Source: Chitinophaga rhizophila
GTDB lineage: Bacteria; Bacteroidota; Bacteroidia; Chitinophagales; Chitinophagaceae
Assembly (NCBI RefSeq): GCF_019492185.1
Contig: NZ_JAICCF010000007.1
Location: forward strand, 124,001-188,000
Direction: 5' to 3'
DNA: 64,000 bases
This document shows positions 18,249 to 26,404 of this stretch, one piece after another. Position 1 is the first letter of the stretch, and each line of letters starts with the position of its first letter. The notes under the pieces are model-generated. The model saw only the letters and a list, made by a program, of their open reading frames with translations, was not told the DNA's origin and searched no databases. Position numbers and translations under genes: made by a program.

Positions 18249-18773
18249 TTAGTCCAATCTTTCAAGTTGATCGCTCTCAATTTCTACAGATACCGCCTGA
18301 CTGATTGCCGCCAGCTTTAACACGAATCTCATCTGTCCGGATTTTCGCATTAGTATACCTTCCATCCCGGTGAAGATGCCCGACGTGATCCTGACACGGT
18401 CGCCAACACAGTAATAATATTCAAGCGAAATATCTTTACCCTTTTCTTCTATTTTCCTGATATGCTCTATTTCACGTTCACTGATGCTTACTGGCTGGCC
18501 GCTGAAAGAAACCAGTGAAAGCACGCCTGGTATACCCAGAATATCAACCTTATGCAACAATTTAATCTTAACGAAAATGTAGTTTGGAAACAGTGGTATT
18601 TCAATCTTTTTTAGCCGGTCACTCCACTTGCGGATCTCCTTTCGCATAGGCAGATAATGCTCTATCTGCTGGTCAATGATTTCCTTTGCTACCTTCCTTT
18701 CAAAATTTGCACGCGTGTAAGCGACATACCACTTAGTGTCTACTAATGTGATAATTGGTGTTTCGTTCTTCAT
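18249..18773 (-). CDS. NusG-family (UpxY/LoaP-like) antiterminator
   Basis: Specialised NusG paralogue of 174 residues. The N-terminal NGN domain (about 12-110) starts with WYVAYTRANFERKVA and contains LFPNYIFVKI; the C-terminal KOW domain (about 125-172) has GDRVRITSGIFTGMEGIL. Such proteins bind RNA polymerase early and keep it running through long operons; UpxY acts on Bacteroides capsule operons and LoaP on Bacillus polyketide operons. It is the first gene of the operon, and the PKS behind it is over 14 kb, so it most likely acts in cis on its own operon. I found no clear LoaP-type hairpin in the leader. The housekeeping NusG is unlikely, because no sec or ribosomal genes are near. Confidence 0.92.
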   Translation of the reverse strand: MKNETPIITLVDTKWYVAYTRANFERKVAKEIIDQQIEHYLPMRKEIRKWSDRLKKIEIPLFPNYIFVKIKLLHKVDILGIPGVLSLVSFSGQPVSISEREIEHIRKIEEKGKDISLEYYYCVGDRVRITSGIFTGMEGILMRKSGQMRFVLKLAAISQAVSVEIESDQLERLD

Positions 18774-19413
18774 ATAAACAGGGGTTCAGTAAAATAAAGT
18801 TCTCCTACACGATTTGTTCAACACAAGATCATGCAGGTGGAATTTATAAAGCGTGGGAAATATTATCGGCGCAGAAAGTTAAGGCCGGAAGAGTTGCGGT
18901 ACTACTCATTCCCAGTATTACAATGTAACAATTGGTCTTTAATGATATCCGGGCAAATATGCTTCGCCCAATTATGTCACAGAGACATATTAGTTGTTCA
19001 AAATAGGGTAGCTGAAATCTTTAATTATTGCTGATTTCCAGGGTTTCCATTTCCTAAGCAGCTAACGTTGGGTTATCATCACTGGGTTACACTACAGATA
19101 TCTTCTTGCTGCTTAATCAGAATATCAACTAAGTCTAAAATTAGCATAATAAAATTAAACAAACAAGTAGATAAATCCGATTTCCCGTTAAATTAACATC
19201 ATATATTTCTCAACTACACACATTTAAATAAAATCATCTTCATTATGAAATGGGATCGCACTTGACCTGCTTTTATCTAATTGCCTGCAAACAGATCATC
19301 GTTCGCATTTTTTGAAACTATTTTGACGCGGTGTTAGGAAAAAAGCAACAGGTTGCATAAATTTTGCTATAGAATGCGTCAGTTATAATTTATTTGTCAT
19401 TTACCTTTAATAT
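18774..19413. promoter_or_regulatory. 640-base AT-rich divergent region, PKS operon leader side
   Basis: No convincing gene is visible. It separates the leftward PKS operon from the rightward HAD gene and must hold both promoters. On the minus strand a loose -7-like box (TATTTTAC) lies about 20 bases before the antiterminator ATG; I saw no perfect TAnnTTTG in that direction. On the plus strand TTTATTTG, one mismatch from the consensus, lies about 20 bases before the HAD start with a TTTG some 22 bases upstream. No long inverted repeat was found. Confidence 0.5.
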
Positions 19414-20037
19414 ATGCAGCAGAATAAACAAATCACCACATTGTTCCTCGATATAGGCGGCGTACTATTGAGCAATGGATGGGACCGCGCCGCCAGAAGA
19501 GAAGCAGCCACCAGGTTTTCACTGGAACTTCCCGAGCTGGAAGAACGGCATCACCTGACTTTTGACACTTATGAGGAAGGTAAACTTACCTTGGATGAAT
19601 ACTTGAAAAGAACCGTGTTTTACGAACCCAGAAACTTCACGGAAGACGAATTTAAAATGTTCATGTATTCACGTACCACACCTATTCCGGAAATGATCGA
19701 ACTGGTATGTAAGATCAAAGAAAAATATGGTGTTAAGATTGCCATTGTCAATAACGAAGGCAGAGAACTGAACGAATACCGCATCCGTCAGTTTGGGATC
19801 AACAAATTTGTGGACTTCTTTATCTCTTCCTGCTTCGTTCACTTCAGGAAGCCGGATGCAGATATCTGGAAGATTGCGTTGGATATTGCCCTTGTCAATC
19901 CTGAGGAAGTACTGTACATCGATGACAGGGCCATGTTTGTGGCTGTGGCAGAAGGACTGGGCATCAATGGTCATCAGCATATAACTTACGAAGCTACCCG
20001 AGACCTCCTTGCCAGCTATGGTTTTGTAGTAGAATAA
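19414..20037 (+). CDS. HAD-superfamily (YihX-like) hydrolase
   Basis: Cytosolic phosphatase of the haloacid dehalogenase superfamily, 207 residues, typical for the subfamily IA group. Motif I is LFLDIGGVLL with nucleophile Asp13; the second Asp of the usual DxD is Gly, as in the DxGGV/DxGNV branch. Motif II is IVNNEG, the motif III Lys lies in FRKPDADIW, and motif IV is YIDD. The helical cap lies between motifs I and II. The substrate cannot be told. It is divergent from the PKS operon and followed by a long hairpin, so it is probably transcribed alone; no link to polyketide synthesis is evident. Confidence 0.88.
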   Translation: MQQNKQITTLFLDIGGVLLSNGWDRAARREAATRFSLELPELEERHHLTFDTYEEGKLTLDEYLKRTVFYEPRNFTEDEFKMFMYSRTTPIPEMIELVCKIKEKYGVKIAIVNNEGRELNEYRIRQFGINKFVDFFISSCFVHFRKPDADIWKIALDIALVNPEEVLYIDDRAMFVAVAEGLGINGHQHITYEATRDLLASYGFVVE

Positions 20038-20060
20038 TCTTGCTAAAACAATCCCCGTTT

Positions 20061-20123
20061 ATACCGTCATCAAACCGTATGTATCCATCAAAAGATGTGG
20101 AAGTATCGGTTTGATGACGGTAT
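20061..20123 (+). terminator. Long hairpin with perfect 17-bp stem after the HAD gene
   Basis: The arms at 20061-20077 and 20107-20123 are exact reverse complements (ATACCGTCATCAAACCG on the left), and the 29-base loop contains a second small stem (CCATC/GATGTGG around AAAA). It starts 23 bases after the HAD stop codon and is followed by a short T run (TTTT). It probably terminates HAD transcription; a regulatory structure for the next gene is the alternative. Confidence 0.65.
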
Positions 20124-20233
20124 TTTCATGTCATGGCCGTAATAAAATCCATCAATTTAATAAGAATCACTATTCCCGGGCTTCCTGCGATAAACGAAAT
20201 TTGATCATATCAATCATCATTATAATTCCACAT

Positions 20234-23200
20234 ATGGAAGTGACAGTCCGGATCGAAAAAGTATCCCTCCCCACTTACAGTACAGGCACTCCCGAGAAAC
20301 ATCCCATGTTCCTGGAAAAAAGAGTATATCAGGGCAGCAGCGGGGTTGTATATCCACACCCGGTTATTGAGCAGATAGCCAACGAGAAAAGCCCGCAGGA
20401 ATACACTGCTGTCTTCCTGGAAAATGAATTTCTGCTTATCATGATCCTGCCGGAACTCGGCGGACGTATACAGCGAGCTTACGACAAGATCAGGCAACGC
20501 GACTTCGTATATTATAACCAGGTCATCAAGCCTGCACTGGTTGGACTAGCCGGCCCCTGGATATCAGGCGGTATTGAGTTCAACTGGCCACAACACCATC
20601 GGCCCAGTACCTTTCAGCCGGTAGATTACACTGTAGAAGAAAATACTGACGGTAGCAAAACTGTATGGGTCAATGAGGTGGAAGTAATGTTTCGCACCAA
20701 AGGTATGGCGGGCTTCACCCTCTATACAGACAAGGCATACCTTGAGATCAAAGGACGCCTTTTTAACCGTACACTGTTTCCGCAAACCTTCCTTTGGTGG
20801 GCCAATCCGGCCGTAAAAGTGAATGACCACTACCAGTCCGTTTTCCCCCCTGACGTGTATGCCGTATTTGATCACGGCAAGCGCGATGTGTCAGATTTCC
20901 CTATAGCTACGGGCACCTATTACAAAGTAGATTATGCACCTGGTACGGATATTTCCCGCTACCATACTATACCAGTGCCTACTTCCTATATGGCCATCCG
21001 TTCCAGCTACGACTTTATCGGCTGCTATGAACATGATACGCAGGCTGGCATGCTACACGTAGCCGATCATCATGTATCTCCCGGTAAAAAACAGTGGACC
21101 TGGGGCAATGGTGATTTCGGATATGCCTGGGACAGGAACCTGACAGACGAAGATGGTCCCTATATCGAACTGATGACAGGCATGTTCACAGACAATCAAC
21201 CTGACTTTTCCTGGCTGCAGCCCAATGAAGGCAAAACCTTTGAGCAATACTTCATGCCATATGCTCAAACCGGTGTGGTAAAGAATGCCACGAAAGAGGC
21301 ATTATTGAATATGGAATGGGAAGGTCAGCAACTCAATATCAAAGTGTACACGACTGCTGCTTACCCGGATGCCCGCATACAGGTGTTGCGGGAAGGTGAT
21401 GAAGTAGATAGCTTCTTAGCCGACCTATCTCCTTACAAACCCTTTACGGCTATTCATCACAGCCATGCACCTGTTGTTCCTCAACAATGGAAAGTAATAG
21501 TAAATGATAACAATGGACGCCAGCTCGTATCCTGGCAACCCTCTAAGCCTGTGGAGCAGGAAATCCCTGCGCCGGCATCTGCGGCTAAACTGCCACAGGA
21601 TATAGAACAGGTGGAAGATCTCTACCTGAATGGTCATCACCTGGAACAATACCGCCATGCTACCTTTAGTCCGGCAGACTATTACGAAGAAGGATTAAGA
21701 AGGAGTCCGGGAGACATCCGCTGTAACAATGCCATGGGACTACTACTGTTGCGCCACGGACAGTTCAGCAAAGCGATCCCTTACTTTGATACTGCCATCA
21801 GCACTATGACCAGCCGTAATCCAAACCCATATGACGGTGAGGCTTACTATAATCTGGGTTGCGCACGCTTATTAACCGGGCAGCCGGAAGCAGCATACGC
21901 TGCCTTCTTCAAAGCTACCTGGAACGATGCCTGGCAGCCTAGCAGCTTCCTGATGCTTGCCCGTATAGCGGCGGCCTGGAATAAATGGAACGATGCGCTC
22001 GCCCATGTTGACAAATCACTTATACGCAACTACCACAACCATACTGCACGTCACCTGAAAACGATCATCCTCCGGGAAAAAGGATTGACTACTGAAGCAG
22101 TGGACTTTGCAAAAGCATCCCTGCAAATAGATCCTTTTAACTACGGTTGCCTGTTTGAATGGTTCAGCGTCACGCAGGACGCCAGCATCTTAAAACGCAT
22201 GCACCAGCTGATGCGCCGCGCTGTCAATAACTACCTGGAACTGTCGCTCGATTACGCCTACGCAGGTTGCTATCATACGGCTATCGCCCTCTTGCAGTCG
22301 TATATCGACCATCACCATTCAGCTTCTCCCCTGTTGTACTATTATATGGGCTGGTTTGCCTCCCACAACAACGATACGCAACAAGCATTGGACTATTACC
22401 AGAAAGGGGCTGCTGAATCGCCGGATTACTGCTTTCCGAATAAGATAGAAGAAATACTGATCCTGCAGGATGTCATGCACTACAATGCATCCGATGCGAA
22501 AGCTGCTTATTACCTGGGTAATCTTTGGTATGACAAACGCCAATATAAAGAAGCTATCACCTGCTGGGAACTTTCTGCGGAGCTTGACGATACTTACCCT
22601 ACTGTATTCAGAAATCTATCACTTGCTTATTATAACAAGCTCCAACAGCCGGCGGCGGCAATCGTGGCTATGGAAAAGGCATTCTCACTTGCGCCTGACG
22701 ACGCACGTATTCTCATGGAACTGGATCAGCTGTATAAGATAACCGGCAGATCTTCCAAGGAAAGACTAACGCTGCTGGAGAACAAACTAGCAATGGTTGA
22801 AAGCAGAGACGATCTGTATCTGGAAAGAATAACACTCTATAATAACCTGGGGCAATTTGAGCAGGCGCGCGGGTTGCTTTCGCAACGACAATTCCATCCA
22901 TGGGAAGGCGGGGAAGGAAAGGTAGTCGGACAATTTATTCTTTGTCACACCGCACTTGCCAGGCAAGCCTTGGAGCGGCACGAATATGAGACGGCGTTGA
23001 CACTACTTCAGGCGCTGGACCGTTATCCGGAAAACCTTGGCGAAGGAAAGCTTTTTGGGGCGCAGGAAAATGATATAAATTACCTCCTGGGATGTGCATA
23101 CGCAGGTCTCGGACAAACAGCTGCCGCCACAGAACGCTTTATAGCCGCTACTGTCGGTATCAGTGAACCAGTACAGGCTATCTACTATAATGATCCGCAG

Positions 23201-23521
23201 CCAGACAAGATCGTATACCAGGCGCTCGCATGGCAGCAACTTGGTCAGCCCGGCAAAGCGGCACAAATATTTGAACGCTTGATACAGTTTGGTAAAGCCC
23301 ACCTGCATGATACTATCCGCATAGACTACTTTGCTGTATCCCTACCTGACATGCTGGTATTTGACATTGATCTGAGTCAGCGCAACCGTATACACTGTCT
23401 TTACCTGATAGGCCTGGGATACCTCGGACTTCAGCAGGAACAGGAAGGTCAGCAGTATATCCATGAAGTACTAAAATTGGACCTCAATCACCAGGGTGCT
23501 ACCTTTCATCCGTTCACTTAG
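20234..23521 (+). CDS. DUF5107 / tetratricopeptide repeat protein
   Basis: Large protein of 1095 residues with an N-terminal DUF5107 region (about 1-330) and a long tetratricopeptide solenoid (about 450-1090, for example GLLLLRHGQFSKAIPYFD and AYYNLGCARLLTGQPEAAY). The beginning (LPTYSTGTPEKHPMF, EKRVYQGSSG) matches the usual start of DUF5107 proteins, so I chose the ATG at 20234 over an upstream ATG at 20111 that lies inside the preceding hairpin. The N-terminal part is rich in aromatic and acidic residues like a carbohydrate-active beta-sandwich, but no catalytic residue can be assigned. No signal peptide is seen. The next gene, 123 bases downstream, is a sugar-type permease, which suggests a carbohydrate role. 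This is inference. Confidence 0.85.
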   Translation: MEVTVRIEKVSLPTYSTGTPEKHPMFLEKRVYQGSSGVVYPHPVIEQIANEKSPQEYTAVFLENEFLLIMILPELGGRIQRAYDKIRQRDFVYYNQVIKPALVGLAGPWISGGIEFNWPQHHRPSTFQPVDYTVEENTDGSKTVWVNEVEVMFRTKGMAGFTLYTDKAYLEIKGRLFNRTLFPQTFLWWANPAVKVNDHYQSVFPPDVYAVFDHGKRDVSDFPIATGTYYKVDYAPGTDISRYHTIPVPTSYMAIRSSYDFIGCYEHDTQAGMLHVADHHVSPGKKQWTWGNGDFGYAWDRNLTDEDGPYIELMTGMFTDNQPDFSWLQPNEGKTFEQYFMPYAQTGVVKNATKEALLNMEWEGQQLNIKVYTTAAYPDARIQVLREGDEVDSFLADLSPYKPFTAIHHSHAPVVPQQWKVIVNDNNGRQLVSWQPSKPVEQEIPAPASAAKLPQDIEQVEDLYLNGHHLEQYRHATFSPADYYEEGLRRSPGDIRCNNAMGLLLLRHGQFSKAIPYFDTAISTMTSRNPNPYDGEAYYNLGCARLLTGQPEAAYAAFFKATWNDAWQPSSFLMLARIAAAWNKWNDALAHVDKSLIRNYHNHTARHLKTIILREKGLTTEAVDFAKASLQIDPFNYGCLFEWFSVTQDASILKRMHQLMRRAVNNYLELSLDYAYAGCYHTAIALLQSYIDHHHSASPLLYYYMGWFASHNNDTQQALDYYQKGAAESPDYCFPNKIEEILILQDVMHYNASDAKAAYYLGNLWYDKRQYKEAITCWELSAELDDTYPTVFRNLSLAYYNKLQQPAAAIVAMEKAFSLAPDDARILMELDQLYKITGRSSKERLTLLENKLAMVESRDDLYLERITLYNNLGQFEQARGLLSQRQFHPWEGGEGKVVGQFILCHTALARQALERHEYETALTLLQALDRYPENLGEGKLFGAQENDINYLLGCAYAGLGQTAAATERFIAATVGISEPVQAIYYNDPQPDKIVYQALAWQQLGQPGKAAQIFERLIQFGKAHLHDTIRIDYFAVSLPDMLVFDIDLSQRNRIHCLYLIGLGYLGLQQEQEGQQYIHEVLKLDLNHQGATFHPFT

Positions 23522-23644
23522 TCGGGTGCATGCCCACTACGAACAGCCACAGGCGCGCTGCTGCCTGTTGCCAGCAGTCATAGCCCTACCCTGCCGTTGC
23601 TCTCCGATAAATTGATTACTTTAAACGTACACCGGATTTCCGTT

Positions 23645-24973
23645 ATGAAACAAGCTTCGTTCAATAGTTCATATATTCTCGGCATATCATTCATTTCTGC
23701 CCTGGGGGGCTATCTGTTTGGCTTTGACTTTGCCGTCATTGCCGGAGCCCTTCCTTTCCTACAACAACAATTCGGACTGGATGCCTACTGGGAGGGATTT
23801 GCTACTGGTAGTTTAGCCTTAGGTGCCATTATCGGTTGTATCATTGCCGGTGCAATGGCTGACAAATACGGCCGTAAAAAGGGCCTTATAATGGCTTCTG
23901 CCATCTTCGGCCTCTCTTCTGTCGCTATGGCGCTGGCACCGGACAGAAACATCTTTATTGCCTTTCGTTTTGTCGCCGGTATAGGTGTCGGTATGGCCTC
24001 TATGCTATCACCGATGTATATTGCTGAAGTGTCCCCGGCGCATCTGCGTGGCCGCATGGTGGCCATTAACCAGCTGACAATCGTGACCGGTATCCTGGTG
24101 ACCAATGTGATCAACTATACCTTGCGTAACCAGGGTGAGGATGCCTGGCGATGGATGTTTGGTCTGGGCCTTATACCGTCTCTTCTCTTCTTCATTGGCG
24201 CACTCTGGCTGCCCGAGAGTCCGCGTTGGCTGGTACAGGCCGGGAAGTCTGCTCAGGCCCGCACCATTCTGCAGCGTATCGGAGGAGAAAACTTTGCGGA
24301 TGCTTCCTTAACAACAATTAAAGTTTCACTTTCCGGGAATGAGCGTGTAAGCTACGGACATATCTTCCGGAAAGCCGTATTGCCTGCGGTGATTGTAGGT
24401 ATCATCCTGGCTGTCTTTCAGCAGTTCTGCGGCATCAATGTCGTATTTAATTATACCCCCCGTATCTTCAGCAGTATCGGTGTGTCGCAGGATGGGCAAT
24501 TACTGCAGACCGTCTTTATCGGTGGTGTAAACCTGGTCTTTACAATACTGGCCATGATCCTGGTAGATAAACTGGGACGTAAACCGCTGATGCTGATCGG
24601 GGCCGGCGGATTGACTATCCTGTATATCGTAGTTGTAAGAATGCTGGCGGCAGGTTCTGAGCACGTGTCCTGGTATCTGCTGGCGGCAATTGGTACTTAT
24701 GCCATGTCACTTGCGCCGGTAACCTGGGTACTCATTGCAGAGATCTTCCCTAATAAAATCCGTAGCACTGCCACTTCCTTCGCGGTACTCTGTCTGTGGG
24801 CGGCTTACTTTGTGTTAGTATTTACGTTCCCGATATTGTTTGACAAACTCAGAGATAGTACATTTTATATTTATGCGGGAATTTGCCTGGCGGGCTTTGT
24901 GTTTATCTGGCGGAATGTGCGCGAGACGAAAGGAAAGACGTTAGAAGAACTTGAGGGAGTGATGATGCATTAG
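23645..24973 (+). CDS. MFS sugar:proton symporter (SP family)
   Basis: Inner-membrane permease of 442 residues with twelve predicted membrane segments. Sugar porter signatures are present: GYLFGFDFAVIAGAL in helix 1, the loop DKYGRKKG between helices 2 and 3, PMYIAEVSPAHLRGR after helix 4, LPESPRWLV before the central loop, QQFCGINVVFNYTPRIF in helix 7, DKLGRKPLM, and a PETKG-like end (RETKGKTLEEL). Homologues such as XylE and GlcP import hexoses or pentoses with protons. The start used is ATG at 23645; an upstream ATG at 23597 would add 16 residues unlike a porter. It follows the DUF5107 gene on the same strand and may share its promoter. Confidence 0.93.
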   Translation: MKQASFNSSYILGISFISALGGYLFGFDFAVIAGALPFLQQQFGLDAYWEGFATGSLALGAIIGCIIAGAMADKYGRKKGLIMASAIFGLSSVAMALAPDRNIFIAFRFVAGIGVGMASMLSPMYIAEVSPAHLRGRMVAINQLTIVTGILVTNVINYTLRNQGEDAWRWMFGLGLIPSLLFFIGALWLPESPRWLVQAGKSAQARTILQRIGGENFADASLTTIKVSLSGNERVSYGHIFRKAVLPAVIVGIILAVFQQFCGINVVFNYTPRIFSSIGVSQDGQLLQTVFIGGVNLVFTILAMILVDKLGRKPLMLIGAGGLTILYIVVVRMLAAGSEHVSWYLLAAIGTYAMSLAPVTWVLIAEIFPNKIRSTATSFAVLCLWAAYFVLVFTFPILFDKLRDSTFYIYAGICLAGFVFIWRNVRETKGKTLEELEGVMMH

Positions 24974-25000
24974 CGGACCGCCCGTCGCTGGTGAGTGCTA

Positions 25001-25753
25001 TTAATCATGCCACTTTGGTTCTTTAATTTCCAGCTTGTCGCCTATACGGATCAGCAGGTTGTACATATCTGCATAAGTGACAGACTTCGCCTTTCTTTTG
25101 CCCAATTCCTTTTCAAGATACTCGTAATAGCGTAACGCACCCGGATTATCAGCCAGTGCTTTAATCACTAATTTCCTGTGAACGCTGATATTACCGGCAT
25201 CTGAAATAAAAGTGTCGGCGTCCGTATCGGTATTACTAAGTCTGGAGAGTGTAGCATCTACTCTTTCTATGGTAGTGTACTGCTGGAAGAATTGTCTCGC
25301 ACATACCTCATAGAACTGATGGATGTAATTGATAAAATACATCTTTTCCTGTTCGGTATTTACGGCAAGCATATAGTTCTTCATGTTCAGACCTGTATTA
25401 TGTTCAATCATCTGGCGGAAGCAGTTACCTTGAATGGTATAACTATTATGAGCAGCTACTCCGGAGGCGTTGCTAAGGATCTCTTCTACCTTATGAAAGG
25501 CGATCTGTGCCTGAGGCAGGGCAAACTCGGTGAATGCTTTATATTGGCCGTTGGTATGGATGGTCTGATATAGGTAGATAATCTCTTCACGGTCGCGTTT
25601 AGGTCTCCTGAAAGTGTAAGTAGTAACAAATCCATCAGACTGTAATTCACAACTAAAACCATATTTATTAAAGGCATTCTCCAACGTATCCTGTGCATGT
25701 AACTGCAGGGCAGAAAAACAAGAAGCCATCGCAAGAACTAAAGGACTCTTCAT
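25001..25753 (-). CDS. Secreted protein of unknown function
   Basis: I do not recognise this 250-residue protein. It begins with a signal peptide ending at about LQLHAQ (residue 21), so it should reach the periplasm or surface. The mature part is mixed alpha/beta with several aromatic-rich helices (YFINYIHQFYEVCARQFF) and a basic C-terminal helix; there is no lipobox and no membrane segment. It is convergent with the permease, 27 bases from its stop codon, and is the only gene in its transcription unit. Confidence 0.75.
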   Translation of the reverse strand: MKSPLVLAMASCFSALQLHAQDTLENAFNKYGFSCELQSDGFVTTYTFRRPKRDREEIIYLYQTIHTNGQYKAFTEFALPQAQIAFHKVEEILSNASGVAAHNSYTIQGNCFRQMIEHNTGLNMKNYMLAVNTEQEKMYFINYIHQFYEVCARQFFQQYTTIERVDATLSRLSNTDTDADTFISDAGNISVHRKLVIKALADNPGALRYYEYLEKELGKRKAKSVTYADMYNLLIRIGDKLEIKEPKWHD

Positions 25754-26404
25754 AGGTTCATATCTTAATCAGCGCTTACTGGCAATACGCTACTACAAAT
25801 ATACGTAGTTTTCAAGCACTTGTATACCTCACGATAATTGACCCTTACTCATCAATCAGAATACACCACCCTAAAGCAATACATCGATCACTAAACATCA
25901 ATATAACAAGTATGCTGCCCTACCCAGCTACTCCAGCTACTCCAGCTACTCAGCTACCTCAACTACAATTATCCTCCATGGTATACGCATCAGCCAGCAT
26001 CACCATAAGACACTCCTATCACTACCTTATCAATACCTTATCACCACCTATCACTACCCTATCAATACCTTATCACCACCTATCACTACCCTATCAATAC
26101 CTTATCATTTACACACTTCTAACAGCCCTCCTAACAACAAAGCCCACCAATAATAAGCAGCGGCATCAGATGGTAAAGCGGACCTTAGCCCGTTCCCTGC
26201 ACTAAGGTGCTGCCCAATAGCCCCACAACGCCTGCAAAACCACCCCCCCTACCATAGACTTCCAACGGGCGTCAGTCTGCGACACCATCTGATGCCAACG
26301 CGAAATTATAACTACTCACCACTCCTATCACAGCCTCCAACGCGACTACCATAAATGCAAACGACGCCAGTGAAACCACCAGCGCTGCTACACAATGAAG
26401 TCAG
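25754..26404. other. 651-base non-coding stretch with short repeats
   Basis: No convincing gene. It contains three near-copies of CCAGCTACT at about 25924-25950, the 32-bp tandem repeat listed separately, a small hairpin (ACCTTAG/CTAAGGT) near 26181-26208, and a 13-bp inverted repeat GGCATCAGATGGT at 26162-26174 with its complement at 26284-26296. The composition is strongly C-rich and G-poor on the plus strand over 25860-26160, unlike the flanking genes. Confidence 0.7.
26016..26106. repeat. 32-bp tandem repeat, about three copies
   Basis: Units start at 26016, 26048 and 26080. The first two are complete and differ at one position; the third loses similarity after about 26 bases. Each unit is itself built from CTATCA- and TTATCA-like hexamers, so the array probably arose by slippage. 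There are no unique spacers, so it is not a CRISPR array. Confidence 0.9.

Noticed and set aside
18831..19034. 67-codon plus-strand frame in the divergent region
   Set aside because: Its composition is unlike neighbouring genes, it is Arg/Cys/Trp-rich and has no relatives I recognise.
26016..26106. Possible CRISPR array
   Set aside because: Units of 32 bases are directly joined with no spacers, and no cas genes are in the window.
25912..26205. 97-codon plus-strand frame rich in Pro-Ala-Thr and Tyr-His
   Set aside because: It is a translation of the short tandem repeats; no start context or family resemblance.
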